From Halobacterium sp. KA-4 (GTDB lineage Archaea; Halobacteriota; Halobacteria; Halobacteriales; Halobacteriaceae): a DNA stretch of 64,000 bases. Under the pieces are notes generated by a model that saw only the letters and a list, made by a program, of their open reading frames with translations, did not search any database and had not been told where the DNA came from. Where the stretch lies: NCBI RefSeq assembly GCF_021028995.1, contig NZ_JAJJZG010000008.1, forward strand, positions 62,001 through 126,000. Direction: 5' to 3'. The first letter of the stretch is position 1. Each line of letters begins with the position of its first letter. The translations under genes and the position numbers were made by a program. Positions 26,851 through 37,936 of this stretch are shown here, in pieces.

Positions 26851-26880
26851 CGGGAACGCAACCGAACACGTTCGGGAACG
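26851..26880 (-). promoter_or_regulatory. Dyad and direct repeats upstream of nos operon
   Basis: An inverted repeat CCGAAC-AC-GTTCGG spans 26862-26875 and is bracketed by two copies of CGGGAACG (26851-26858 and 26873-26880) that are 22 bases apart, about two helical turns. It lies 64-94 bases before the halocyanin start. It resembles the CGAAC/GTTCG inverted motif reported upstream of haloarchaeal denitrification genes controlled by NarO, but the spacer here is two bases, shorter than the one I recall. Operator function is inferred. Confidence 0.45.
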
Positions 26881-27006
26881 GGGTTACGGGCGGCGGCTCT
26901 GATATGGTTGGTAACAACCCACACAACGGCTGTGGCGGCCGGATTCTGGGGTCGCTGAGACTGACTGGACCGACGGAGCCAAACAGCGCGCGCCCCTACC
27001 ACGCAT

Positions 27007-28257
27007 ATGGACTTGCGGTTTCTCGGCGGCGCGCGCGAAGTCGGGCGCAGCGCGATTCTCGTCGACGACTCGCTGCTGCTCGACTACGGGATGAAGCCCG
27101 GGACGCCCCCGGGCTACCCCGAGGACGTCGACCCGGACGCGGTCGTCGTCAGCCACGGCCACCTCGACCACGCCGGCGCCGTCCCCGCACTCGTCGCCGG
27201 CACGCGCCGCCCACCGATTCACTGGACACCGCCCACACGCGACCTCACGCGGTTGCTCGCGCAGGACACGCTCAAACTACAGGGAGGCGGCGAGCGCGGC
27301 GGCCGCTACGACTGTCCGTTCACGCGCGCGGAAGTCGCCGCGCTCGGCGAGGTCTCGGAGACGCACGGCTACCGGGAGACGTTCGAGGCCGCCGGCTACG
27401 AAATCACGCTCTACGACGCCGGCCACATCCCCGGAAGCGCGCACGTGCTCGTGGACGACGGCGACACCCGCTTGCTGTACACGGCGGACTTCAACACGGA
27501 GGACCAACGCTTGCTCGCCGGCACGACCGCCCGGCCCGACGCCGACGTCGTGATTACCGAAGCCACGTACGCGGACGTGACCCGCAATGACCGCGCGAGC
27601 ATCGAGGACGCGTTCGCCACCTCCGTAGCGGAGACGATTCGCGGCGGCGGCACCGCCGTCGTCCCCGCGTTCGCGGTCGGGCGCACGCAGGAACTGTTCA
27701 TGGTGTGTGCCGCCCACGACATCCCCTGTTACGTCGACGGGATGGGCGTCGCCGTCACCGAGCGGTTCAAACAGACCAGCGAGTTCCTCCGGGACGCCGA
27801 CGCGTTCCAAGAAGCGCGTGGCCACGCGCGCCTCCTTGACAAATCCACGCGGAACGGCCAGCGAAAGCGCATCGCCGACAAACCGACAGCCATCGTGACG
27901 ACGGCGGGGATGCTCTCGGGCGGCCCCGCGATGACGTACGTCCCGGAAATTTCGGGGAATCCCCAGCACGAAGTCGCGCTCACGGGGTACCAGGTCGAGG
28001 GGACGCCCGGCCGCGAACTCCTGGACACGGGCAGCGCAGAAATCGACGGCCGCCATCTCCGGGTCGCCGCGCGCGTCAACAGTTACGACTTCTCCGCGCA
28101 CGCCGACCGCGAGGGCCTTCGCGGGTTCCTCGAGGACTACCGCGGCAGCGAGCTGCTCGTCAACCACGGCGACCGCTGCGAGTGGTTCGCCGACCAGTTG
28201 CGTGCGGACGGCTTCGACGCGAGCGCGCCCGACCGCGGCCCGACGATTACGGTGTAG
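27007..28257 (+). CDS. Beta-CASP metallo-beta-lactamase ribonuclease
   Basis: A 416-residue MBL-fold nuclease. Motif 2 is VVSHGHLDHAGAVP (HxHxDH), with later motif segments DAGHIPGSAHV (His), TADFNTEDQ (Asp), and the beta-CASP motifs TEATYA, GTAVVPAFAVGRTQE and the C-terminal NSYDFSAHADREGL and VNHGD. It lacks N-terminal KH domains, so it is not the CPSF1 orthologue but a shorter aRNase of the beta-CASP group. It would cleave or trim RNA in the cytoplasm. Monocistronic; divergent from the nos operon. Confidence 0.92.
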   Translation: MDLRFLGGAREVGRSAILVDDSLLLDYGMKPGTPPGYPEDVDPDAVVVSHGHLDHAGAVPALVAGTRRPPIHWTPPTRDLTRLLAQDTLKLQGGGERGGRYDCPFTRAEVAALGEVSETHGYRETFEAAGYEITLYDAGHIPGSAHVLVDDGDTRLLYTADFNTEDQRLLAGTTARPDADVVITEATYADVTRNDRASIEDAFATSVAETIRGGGTAVVPAFAVGRTQELFMVCAAHDIPCYVDGMGVAVTERFKQTSEFLRDADAFQEARGHARLLDKSTRNGQRKRIADKPTAIVTTAGMLSGGPAMTYVPEISGNPQHEVALTGYQVEGTPGRELLDTGSAEIDGRHLRVAARVNSYDFSAHADREGLRGFLEDYRGSELLVNHGDRCEWFADQLRADGFDASAPDRGPTITV

Positions 28258-28527
28258 TTACTCGTCGCTCTCGGCGCGGTCGGCGTAGGACTCGAGTTCG
28301 CCCGCGAGTTCGCGGGCCTCCTCGGGGGAGAGGGTCGCGCGCTCGGCGTGGGCCGGCACGTGCTCAGTGTCCGTGTTGTCCAGTTCGATTTCGAGGCGGA
28401 CGTCGCCGTCGTCGGTCGTGACGTTGAGCACGGCGAGCGCGTCCTCGGTCCAGCCGTGGCCCTCCGCCTCGCCGGCGAGGAGGGTGAACGTCGTGTACGC
28501 GTTGACCTTGATGATGCGGTCGGCCAT
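28258..28527 (-). CDS. DUF6360-like small protein
   Basis: An 89-residue acidic protein starting MADRIIKVNAYTTFTLLAGEAEGHGWTEDALAVLN and ending in a helix (SPEEARELAGELESYADRAE). I recall this pattern as haloarchaeal DUF6360; the assignment is tentative. Two beta-rich stretches with alternating Val/Leu suggest a small beta fold. No catalytic motif is visible. It is convergent with the beta-CASP nuclease gene, directly adjacent. Confidence 0.72.
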   Translation of the reverse strand: MADRIIKVNAYTTFTLLAGEAEGHGWTEDALAVLNVTTDDGDVRLEIELDNTDTEHVPAHAERATLSPEEARELAGELESYADRAESDE

Positions 28528-28615
28528 GGGGAGAGCACGCGCTCCGCGTGGGTGGGTGTTTCGACAGCGGCAGTAGAAAGCGGAGCGTGAGAGGAGAACG
28601 AGAAGCGCGGTCGCG

Positions 28616-30376
28616 TCAGTCGTCCGCGGAGATGGGTTCGCCCTCGCCGTTCGTCGGCGCGGGGCTGGCGTCCATGTCGTCGTCGTCCGCGTACGGGTAC
28701 CACGTCATCTTCGTGTTGTGCATGTACGGGTCGTCGTAGTCCGTCTCCTCGGGGTCCGCGAGCTCCTGGAGCGCGTCCTCCTCCTGGCGCTGGATGAAGT
28801 CACGGAACGTCTCGTCGTTCTGGCGCTCGTCCTCGTAGGTCGCCAGCAGGTTCTGGATGTACCCCGGCACCTCGTCGGCGGGCACGCGCATCTCCACCCA
28901 CTCCGCGAAGTGGGGGTTCTCGCCGAGCCCGCCGCCCAGGCCGACGTCGAGCGCTTCGACGGGTTCGCCGTCCTTGCGGGTCTTCATCCCGCGGAGGCTG
29001 ATGTCCGCAATCTGGGGCTGCGCACAGGACGCCGTGCAGCCCGAGAGGTGGATGTGGAAGTCCGTCACGCCGTCGGGGACGTCGACGTTCTCCTTGAGCC
29101 AGCGCGCGTACCGCACCTGGCGGTTCTTCGTCTCCACGATGGACAGCGAGCAGAACTCGGTTCCCGTACACGCGATGGAGCCCCGCATGAACGGGTGGGG
29201 GTCCGGCGAGTAATCTTCTAAGAGGTCCGCCGCGAGGAAGTCGTCGAGGTCCTCCTCGGGGATGTCCGTCACGATGACGTTCTGGCGCTGCGTGAGCCGG
29301 ACCTCGCCGCTGCCGTACTCGTCGGCGAGGTCGGCGAGTTCGTAGACGTCCTCGACGCCCTGCCGGCCGACCAGCACGTTCAGGCCGACGTAGTAGTTGC
29401 CGTCGGGCTGCTCGTGGACGCCGACGTGGTCGCCGTGCTCGTGGCCGCCCGCGTTGTACGTGTACTGGTCGCGGAGGTCGTCGCCCGCGGATTCGAGGTC
29501 CCAGTCGGTGTAGTCCTCCTGGAGGACGCGCCGAACCTTGTCGGCGCCCCACTCGTCGACGAGGAATTTGATGCGTGCGTTGTAGCGGTTGTCGCGGTCG
29601 CCGTGATCGTTGAACAGTTCGGTCACGGCCGCCGCGATGTCCGTGGCCTTCTCCTCGGGCACCCAGATGTCGACGTCGCGAGCGAGGCGCGGCTCTTTGC
29701 GGGAGAGCCCACCGCCGACGCGGACGTTGAAGCCGAGTTCGCCGTGCTTCTCGGCGGGCTCGAAGGCGAGGTCGTTGATGTCGCCCTGGCCGCAGCCCTG
29801 GTCGCAGCCCGTGACGGAGACCTTCCACTTTCGCGGGAGGTTCGAGTAGGCGTCGTTGCCCTTGAACGTCTCGTGGAGCTCCTCGGCGACCGGCCACGCG
29901 TCGATGTGCTCGTGGGTGTCCTTCCCGGCGACCGGGCAGCCGACGATGTTGCGCCACGAGTCACCACACGCCTGCTGGGTCGTGAGGTCGTTCTCCTCAA
30001 GCTTCTCGAAGATGTCCGGCACGTCTTCGAGTTTGATCCAGTGCAGCTGGATGGACTGGCGGGTCGTCCAGTCACAGTACGCCGCGCCGAACTCCGGATT
30101 GTCGACCGGGCCGCGGGCGTACTCGTCGGCGACCTCCGCGACCGTGCGGAGCTGGCCGGGCTCAAGGACGCCGTTGGGCGTCCCGATGCGCATCATGAAG
30201 TAGCTCTCCTGGCCCTTCCGCTGGTGGTACAGTCCCCACCACTTGAAGCGCTCGAACCAGGCGTCCTCCTCCTCCTCGGGGATGGCGTCCCACCCCTCCT
30301 CGGCGAACCGGAAGAGGTGCTCCCGGATTTCGTTACCGTAGACCTCGTCTTTCCATCGCTCCACGTCCGTTGGCAT
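28616..30376 (-). CDS. Ferredoxin-type nitrite/sulfite reductase (siroheme and 4Fe-4S)
   Basis: A 586-residue duplicated siroheme reductase. The C-terminal half has the 4Fe-4S/siroheme motif CTGTEFC followed by CTASCAQ. The N-terminal half has TRQSIQLHW, where siroheme-contacting basic residues sit, and GCDQGCGQGD, corresponding to the degenerate first-half cluster site. It performs six-electron reduction of nitrite to ammonia or sulfite to sulfide in assimilation. Discrimination between the two substrates is not possible by eye; no nitrate reductase or sulfate-activation gene is adjacent. Start at 30376 gives MPTDVERWKDEVYGNE, a typical N-terminus. Confidence 0.9.
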   Translation of the reverse strand: MPTDVERWKDEVYGNEIREHLFRFAEEGWDAIPEEEEDAWFERFKWWGLYHQRKGQESYFMMRIGTPNGVLEPGQLRTVAEVADEYARGPVDNPEFGAAYCDWTTRQSIQLHWIKLEDVPDIFEKLEENDLTTQQACGDSWRNIVGCPVAGKDTHEHIDAWPVAEELHETFKGNDAYSNLPRKWKVSVTGCDQGCGQGDINDLAFEPAEKHGELGFNVRVGGGLSRKEPRLARDVDIWVPEEKATDIAAAVTELFNDHGDRDNRYNARIKFLVDEWGADKVRRVLQEDYTDWDLESAGDDLRDQYTYNAGGHEHGDHVGVHEQPDGNYYVGLNVLVGRQGVEDVYELADLADEYGSGEVRLTQRQNVIVTDIPEEDLDDFLAADLLEDYSPDPHPFMRGSIACTGTEFCSLSIVETKNRQVRYARWLKENVDVPDGVTDFHIHLSGCTASCAQPQIADISLRGMKTRKDGEPVEALDVGLGGGLGENPHFAEWVEMRVPADEVPGYIQNLLATYEDERQNDETFRDFIQRQEEDALQELADPEETDYDDPYMHNTKMTWYPYADDDDMDASPAPTNGEGEPISADD

Positions 30377-30445
30377 ATAGAAGCATACTCGGTTTCCGCC
30401 CTTACCAAAGCGTGCTTGGTGTCAAGGTTCCCCGCGACCGTCCGG

Positions 30446-30466
30446 TAGCGGATACTTTTACCGCTA
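30446..30466. promoter_or_regulatory. Inverted repeat upstream of siroheme reductase
   Basis: TAGCGG at 30446-30451 and CCGCTA at 30461-30466 form a 6-bp dyad around an AT-rich centre that reads TAAAAGTAT on the minus strand. The centre could be a TATA box some 75 bases before the reductase start, and the dyad overlaps the stop codon of the upstream zinc-finger gene. It could be an operator or a terminator; I cannot decide. Confidence 0.35.
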
Positions 30467-30751
30467 TCGCCGAACACCTTCGACCAGCTCGAAGCCGTCG
30501 TCGGTCACCTTCCCGACCGGCAGCCACGGTGCCGTTCCGGACTCCCCGCAGTTCAGGCAGTGCCCGTGCGGCCGCGCCTCCACGCGCCGCCCGTCCGCGC
30601 CCACGTCGACGAACGCTTCGACGACGAGCCACGCGAGCGAGCACGAACAGAAGCTCTCCGCGACCGGCCACACCTCGCTGGTCCCCACCGCACGCTCGTC
30701 GTTCACGCTCACCCACGCGGCGTCGTCGAGCAGCCGCAGTCGCGTCGCCAT
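30464..30751 (-). CDS. Small zinc-finger-like haloarchaeal protein
   Basis: A 95-residue protein starting MATRLRLLDDAAWVSVNDERAVG. It has a CSC pair and a HCLNCGESG motif, so one zinc ribbon is plausible, and a basic region (DGRRVEARPHGHC). I do not recognise a family. The start at 30751 is preferred because the upstream extension is rich in Arg and Pro and looks non-coding. It lies about 90 bases upstream of the siroheme reductase on the same strand, but an AT-rich dyad separates them, so they need not share a transcript. Confidence 0.6.
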   Translation of the reverse strand: MATRLRLLDDAAWVSVNDERAVGTSEVWPVAESFCSCSLAWLVVEAFVDVGADGRRVEARPHGHCLNCGESGTAPWLPVGKVTDDGFELVEGVRR

Positions 30752-30905
30752 ACTCCCGCTAGGGGGTCCAGCCGGGTCCCCCCGTCGGCGCTGGCAACGC
30801 CTGCCTGCCGTCCTCACTACCGTCAAGACTCTCTGGTACCAGCCAGCGCTGGCGGGCGTTGCGCGCTAAGCGACAGTTATCCGTGTGTGTGCCGTACCGT
30901 GGAGT

Positions 30906-30992
30906 ATGCATACCCGCACCCGCGGCCACCGCCAACACGCGTCCGCCGACGCCGCACCCGAGCTGTTCACAGCGGAGGTGGACGGCGAGTGA
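30906..30992 (+). CDS. Micro-ORF of 28 residues
   Basis: ATG to TGA encoding 28 residues: a His/Arg-rich start (MHTRTRGHRQHASADAAPE) and end LFTAEVDGE. Its final GTGA overlaps the GTG start of the next small gene, the four-base overlap typical of coupled haloarchaeal genes. Length alone gives little support and no family is recognised. It may be a real micro-protein or a leader peptide. Confidence 0.3.
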   Translation: MHTRTRGHRQHASADAAPELFTAEVDGE

Positions 30993-31138
30993 ACCAACAC
31001 GCCGAACGCGACGCCGACCGCAAGGAGACACCGGACCGCGACGACGACCACCTCGCCGACGTCGAACCCGGAGCCGGCTGCACGGAGATTTGGGAGCACC
31101 TCTCGGAGCGCCGGGAGAGCCACGACGACGAGGAGTAG
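30989..31138 (+). CDS. Small Asp/Glu-rich haloarchaeal micro-protein
   Basis: A 49-residue reading frame from GTG at 30989. The segment LADVEPGAGCTEIWEHLSERRESHDDEE resembles a family of short haloarchaeal proteins with a conserved G-x-GC-x-E-(I/V)-WEH core. That core, with a single Cys, is what I recognise; the function is unknown. It is overlapped by the preceding micro-ORF and followed 32 bases later by the DUF7119-like gene on the same strand. Confidence 0.5.
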   Translation: MNQHAERDADRKETPDRDDDHLADVEPGAGCTEIWEHLSERRESHDDEE

Positions 31139-31170
31139 GTGTTTTACGCGCAACGCCGTTACTGGACGCC

Positions 31171-31827
31171 ATGACTGACGAGGAGCGGCTCCCGCCGACG
31201 GACCGCGAATCACCCGTCGGCGAGCCGGTCGTCCGCGGCGACGAACGCCTCACTGGCGAGCACGCCCGCGAAGCCGTCTCGTTCGACCCCGACGACCCAG
31301 ACAGCGTCGCCGAAGCCGCGGAGACCGTCGGCGCGTTCGCGCGCAACGAACTCGGCGACAGCCACCTCTACATGCTCCGCGGGGCCGCCGCCTGCGCCGC
31401 GCTCGTCCGCGCGGAGGAATCCTACAAGGCCGCCGCCGAGCGCGCGGACGGCGACGTCGGCGTCTCGTTCATCCGGAAGTGGGCGCGCGTCCACGACCTC
31501 CCGCGGGCGGTCCGCGAGCACGTCGCCGCCGGCCACATCCCGCCGACCGCCGCGAAACACATCGCGCGCGTCGGCGGCGACGACCGCTACCTCCTCGCGT
31601 GGGCCGTCGTCGACAACGACCTCACCGTCCGGGACGTCCGGCAGGCCGCCAGCGCGGTCAACGACGGCGACTCCCTCGACGAAGTGCTCGAAGAACTCGG
31701 CGTCACCCCCGGCGAACTCACGGTCACGCTCCCGTCGCCGGTGTACCGCGACCTCCGCCGGCACGCGACCGTGTCGGACCGCGACGCCGACGACGTCGTC
31801 TCCGACGCGCTCCGCGACTACCTCTAG
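31171..31827 (+). CDS. DUF7119-like haloarchaeal protein
   Basis: A 218-residue protein of the type I recall as DUF7119. After an acidic 45-residue N-terminus comes a helical body with a helix-turn-helix-like stretch (DLPRAVREHVAAGHIPPTAAKHIARVGG, read as two helices) reminiscent of the ParB/KorB DNA-binding helix region. The C-terminal ELTVTLPSPVYRDLRRHATVSDRDADDVVSDAL looks like a ribbon-helix-helix or dimerisation segment. DNA binding is therefore plausible but not shown. The stop overlaps the stop region of the convergent M20 peptidase gene by four bases. Confidence 0.8.
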   Translation: MTDEERLPPTDRESPVGEPVVRGDERLTGEHAREAVSFDPDDPDSVAEAAETVGAFARNELGDSHLYMLRGAAACAALVRAEESYKAAAERADGDVGVSFIRKWARVHDLPRAVREHVAAGHIPPTAAKHIARVGGDDRYLLAWAVVDNDLTVRDVRQAASAVNDGDSLDEVLEELGVTPGELTVTLPSPVYRDLRRHATVSDRDADDVVSDALRDYL

Positions 31828-33053
31828 TTCTCCGCGAGGAACGCCTCACCCGCGTCAGCGAGTACGTCCACCGCCGTCTCGACCTCCCGGAAGTCGATAG
31901 TCTCGTCCGGGAAGTGCGCCTGCTCGATGCTCCCCGGGCCGAACATCACGGTCGGAATCCCGGCCTCGATGTAGTGGCGCGCGTCCGCACCGTAGGTCAC
32001 GCCCCGCGGCGCGGTCTCCGCGAGGTCGTTCGCGCGCATCCCCGACTGGACGGCTCGCACCACGGGTTCGTCGGGCGAGATTTCCGACGCCTCGAACTGG
32101 ACGGTGAAGCGCTCGAAGGCGGGCGGGTGCTCGGCTAGCCATTCGTTATCGTCGACGACGGCCGCGAGTCGTTCGTCGAACGCTTCCTCGACCTCGGCGA
32201 CGGTCTCGCCCGGCGCGACGCCGATGCGCCACTCCGCGGTGAGTGACGCGGGGACCGTCGACGCCCACTCGCCCGCTTCGACCGTGCCACAGACGACCGG
32301 CCACTTCGTCGGGAACTCCTCGTACAGTGGGTGGGTGACGGTCTGCTCGCGCTCTTCGGCGAGGTCCGCGAACGCCTCCCGGATGCTATCGAAGTGCGGG
32401 AGGACGGACTCGCCGCGCCACGGCGTCGCCGCGTGCGAGGACCGCCCGGTCAGTCGCAGGCACTTCATCAGGCTCCCCTCAGAGGCGACCACGGGAGTGA
32501 GCGCGGTCGGCTCCGCGATAATCGCGGCGTCCCGGTCGAAGGGATAGGGGTTGTCCAGCGCTGCGGTCGCCGCACCGACGCCGCCGGCCTCCTCGCCGAC
32601 CACGCCCTCGACGACGACTCGTCCGTTCAGGTCGCGCTCCGCGAGTGCGAGTGCCGCGAACACGCACGCCGCGAGCCCGGACTTCATATCCGCCGCGCCG
32701 CGCGCCGTCAGTTCGTCCCCGCGCCACCGCGCCTCGAACGGCTGCGACGACCACACCGCCTCGTCGGCGGGCACGACGTCGAGGTGGCCGTTCAACACGA
32801 GCGTCGGTCCCGCGTCCGGGTCGCCGAATTCGAGGACGCCGCCGACGCTGCGCCGGTCGGCCGCACGAATCGCGTCCGGGTCGTCCGGGAACGACCGGTG
32901 CTCGGCCAGCAACGCCGCGTCCACCTCCCACTCGTAGGTCTCGAACCCGAGTTCCTCCAGGCGCGCCGCGAACCACGCCGACACCGGTGCCTCCCCACCG
33001 TCCGTCGACGCGAACGAGACGAGCTCGGACGCGAAGTCGCGCACTCCATTCAT
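31824..33053 (-). CDS. M20 family metallopeptidase, ArgE/DapE type deacylase
   Basis: A 409-residue zinc-dependent amidohydrolase. Metal and catalytic residues are visible in LVLNGHLDVVPADE (His, catalytic Asp), ARGAADMKSGLAA (bridging Asp), GVVGEEAGGVGA (general-base Glu and metal Glu) and IIAEPT. The dimerisation domain insertion is present and a final His is in IPTVMFGPGSIEQAHFPDE. This family deacylates N-acyl amino acids (acetylornithine, succinyl-diaminopimelate) or cleaves small peptides. No arginine or lysine genes are adjacent, so the substrate is open. Divergent from tRNA-Lys. Confidence 0.92.
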   Translation of the reverse strand: MNGVRDFASELVSFASTDGGEAPVSAWFAARLEELGFETYEWEVDAALLAEHRSFPDDPDAIRAADRRSVGGVLEFGDPDAGPTLVLNGHLDVVPADEAVWSSQPFEARWRGDELTARGAADMKSGLAACVFAALALAERDLNGRVVVEGVVGEEAGGVGAATAALDNPYPFDRDAAIIAEPTALTPVVASEGSLMKCLRLTGRSSHAATPWRGESVLPHFDSIREAFADLAEEREQTVTHPLYEEFPTKWPVVCGTVEAGEWASTVPASLTAEWRIGVAPGETVAEVEEAFDERLAAVVDDNEWLAEHPPAFERFTVQFEASEISPDEPVVRAVQSGMRANDLAETAPRGVTYGADARHYIEAGIPTVMFGPGSIEQAHFPDETIDFREVETAVDVLADAGEAFLAEN

Positions 33054-33096
33054 ACGAATCGGTTCGCCGACGGCCGCCTAAGGGTTTCGCTGGATG

Positions 33097-33109
33097 GTAA
33101 ACGTTTAAC
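33097..33109. promoter_or_regulatory. Palindromic AT-rich element between M20 gene and tRNA-Lys
   Basis: TAAACGTTTA (33098-33107) is a perfect 10-bp palindrome in an otherwise GC-rich gap. It lies 28 bases before the tRNA-Lys 5' end and about 45 bases before the divergent M20 start, so it can serve as TATA element for the tRNA and perhaps for both directions. Confidence 0.45.
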
Positions 33110-33134
33110 GTCGCGCCGCCCGACGTGAAATCGA

Positions 33135-33208
<74 letters not shown>

Positions 33209-33399
33209 TTTCTACTGCGAACGCACGTGAGCAGCGATGCGTGCCGGAAGTTCAACTCGAAGACACCGTGTATCGGCGAACCCTGATGAGCGGCGTCGAA
33301 CCCCGGGACTCTCGACCGTAGAACGGGTAGAACCGGGGCTCGACTGAACGTGGTTGGCGTTGCCACTATCGGTATCGACGGCCGAACGAGAATGAGCGA
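33209..33399. other. Non-coding gap after tRNA-Lys
   Basis: About 190 bases between tRNA-Lys and the small membrane protein gene. I see no tRNA, no convincing gene and no clear dyad. It is less GC-biased than the coding sequence. Confidence 0.4.
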
Positions 33400-33603
33400 C
33401 TACGACTGCGTGTGTGCAAGCCAGGTGAGACCAACGCCGAGGCCGACGGCACCGAGCGCGCCGAGAACCTGGAGGACGGTGACGACGCCGCTGTTGGTGT
33501 ACTGCCACGGCATCCCGACGAGCGTCCCGAGGCCGACGAGCGCGACGAACACGCCCACGAGGACTCCGTAGACGTCGAGCGTATCAGCGAATAGCTGTTG
33601 CAT
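33400..33603 (-). CDS. Small membrane protein with two helices
   Basis: A 67-residue hydrophobic protein. Two transmembrane helices (VYGVLVGVFVALVGLGTLVG and VVTVLQVLGALGAVGLGVGL) are separated by a short loop with MPWQYTNSG. The start at 33603 (MQQLFADTLDV) is favoured over a longer frame. It resembles many small haloarchaeal membrane proteins of unknown role. No operon partner is evident. Confidence 0.65.
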   Translation of the reverse strand: MQQLFADTLDVYGVLVGVFVALVGLGTLVGMPWQYTNSGVVTVLQVLGALGAVGLGVGLTWLAHTQS

Positions 33604-33656
33604 GCACGACGCCTCGCCGCGGAACACGTTAACGGTGACGGAACGCCGTAGCGGCG

Positions 33657-34457
33657 TCAGTACCGCGACGGCATGAACGCCAGCATCGAGAGCAGCGCGG
33701 CCGCGAGCGTGCTCAGGATGACGATACCCCAGAGCCCGTTCGTGCGCTCGTGGAACTCCTGCTGGGCGTCCACGTCCGAGTGGTAGTCCTCGTAGTCGGT
33801 CGTCAACTGGAGGACTGTCGAACCGTCCTGCTGCTCGAAGTGCGCGAGGTACGCCGTGTCACCGAGTGTGGTGTTCTCGCCCTGGCTGAAACTGACCTCG
33901 TTGGTCCGCGGCGCGAACCACTCGATGGTCACCGACGAATTCGTGACTGACGCGACGCGCGTCTCGTTGTCGTTGTTCGGGCGCTCGATCGCGTCGCCCT
34001 CCGCGAAGTTGTGGACGACCGGATCGTCGAGGTACTCGTCGCGCTCGACGAGCCGCCGTTCACCGTCCTCCTCGACGATGACGTACGTCGTGCCGTTCTG
34101 TTCGACGGTCGGCCGGTCGACCGTCTGGACCTCGCGGAGCTCGAACTCCGTCGGCTCGGTCTGGTTCGGGATGACGACCGAGTAGTCGTCACCCTGGTAG
34201 ACCACCGTGTCGTTGGCCGACCACGACTCCGTGTACCGCGCGGACTCGTTAGTCCACTTCGCGGTTGCGGAGCCGTCCGAGACCTCCGTGAAGCTGTACG
34301 ACGTCCCCGCCACCGTCAACGTCTCGTCAGCGGAGACCGTGTAATCCGGGTCCTCAAGTGACACGTCGGGCTGCTGAGCGGCGCCGATGAACGTGTACGC
34401 GCCGGCCGCCAGCAGAAGGAAGACCACGACGGACACCGCCGCAGCACGTCGTTGCAT
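33657..34457 (-). CDS. Haloarchaeal surface protein with N- and C-terminal membrane helices
   Basis: A 266-residue protein with an N-terminal signal or anchor helix (AAAVSVVVFLLLAAGAYTFIG), an acidic, Asn/Thr-rich extracytoplasmic domain of about 200 residues with several N-x-T/S sequons (for example NESARYT, NQTEPT, NETRV, NSSVT), and a C-terminal transmembrane helix (WGIVILSTLAAALLSMLAF) ending in a basic tail. The sequons suggest N-glycosylation. No named family is recognised. It appears monocistronic. Confidence 0.72.
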   Translation of the reverse strand: MQRRAAAVSVVVFLLLAAGAYTFIGAAQQPDVSLEDPDYTVSADETLTVAGTSYSFTEVSDGSATAKWTNESARYTESWSANDTVVYQGDDYSVVIPNQTEPTEFELREVQTVDRPTVEQNGTTYVIVEEDGERRLVERDEYLDDPVVHNFAEGDAIERPNNDNETRVASVTNSSVTIEWFAPRTNEVSFSQGENTTLGDTAYLAHFEQQDGSTVLQLTTDYEDYHSDVDAQQEFHERTNGLWGIVILSTLAAALLSMLAFMPSRY

Positions 34458-34562
34458 ACTCGAAGCGTAGAGAGGGCGTCGTATAATCGTTACTTTCCCG
34501 CCGCGTTACCCACGACGGCGACCCCCGAGACTACTGACTCGGCGATCGACAGCACGCGAAAA

Positions 34563-34638
34563 AGCCAAGGGCCGGATTTGAACCGGCGATGAGCGGCTCT
34601 GCAGGCCGCCGCGTTAGGCCGGACTCTGCCACCTTGGC
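34563..34638 (-). tRNA. tRNA-Cys (anticodon GCA), downstream of 5S rRNA
   Basis: On the minus strand: acceptor GCCAAGG/CCTTGGC, D-arm GGCAGAGTCCGGCCTAACGC, anticodon stem GCGGC/GCCGC with loop CTGCAGA (anticodon GCA), and T-arm GCCGGTTCAAATCCGGC. It is the last gene of the rRNA operon, about 125 bases after 5S, a position occupied by tRNA-Cys in many haloarchaeal rRNA operons. Discriminator U, consistent with Cys. Confidence 0.95.
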
Positions 34639-34763
34639 ACTGTCTCGTCGTACTGCGCTCGCTCGCTTAAACGTAGCGGTACGGAGCGTCGCCACTCCGC
34701 GCTACAAATACAAAAAGCCCCGAACAGCAGCAGTGCTGTTCGAGGCTTGATGAAGTATGAATA

Positions 34764-34885
34764 GCAGGCGGCAAACCGGATTTCCCAGAGGCTCGCGCAC
34801 TCCAGTACTGACCGGAACGCAGGCGGGCTTATCTTCCGTGTTCGGGATGGGTACGGGAGTTGCCCCGCCGCTATGGCCGCCTTAA
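34764..34885 (-). rRNA. rrf: 5S ribosomal RNA
   Basis: On the minus strand it starts TTAAGGCGGCCATAGCGG and contains the conserved CCCGTACCCATCCCGAACAC and the loop AGTACTGGAGTG. The terminal helix pairs AGGCGGC-type 5' sequence with GCCGCCT at the 3' end. Length is about 122 nt. The exact 3' end is uncertain by one or two bases. Confidence 0.93.
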
Positions 34886-35019
34886 TACCGACCAACGGAA
34901 TCGAACCGTTGTTCCCGGACAGAAGTCCGGGACGCCAGTATCGGCGAACGTCCGTGTGTAAGTGCAATCCAGTTAACGCCTGGACTCGACCACGTAATGT
35001 GGTGAGTGCATGAGTGTGT
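34886..35019 (-). other. 23S-5S spacer with hairpins and 3' half of 23S processing stem
   Basis: The spacer contains TCCCGGAC-AGAA-GTCCGGGA (about 34914-34933), a perfect 8-bp hairpin, and AACGG/CCGTT around 34895-34911. Bases 34952-34972 and 34980-34990 form the 3' side of the 23S processing stem (partner at 38113-38151). Confidence 0.8.
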
Positions 35020-37929
<2,910 letters not shown>

Positions 37930-37936
37930 GTTGGAT

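Noticed and set aside
23763-27590. A 1275-codon plus-strand open frame
   Set aside because: It is antisense to nosZ and its neighbours and then runs into the beta-CASP gene in another frame. It has no recognisable domain. The minus-strand proteins are unambiguous.
30859-31170. A long upstream extension of the DUF7119-like gene
   Set aside because: The extension is Arg/Pro-rich and overlaps two better micro-ORFs in another frame. The ATG at 31171 gives the acidic N-terminus expected.
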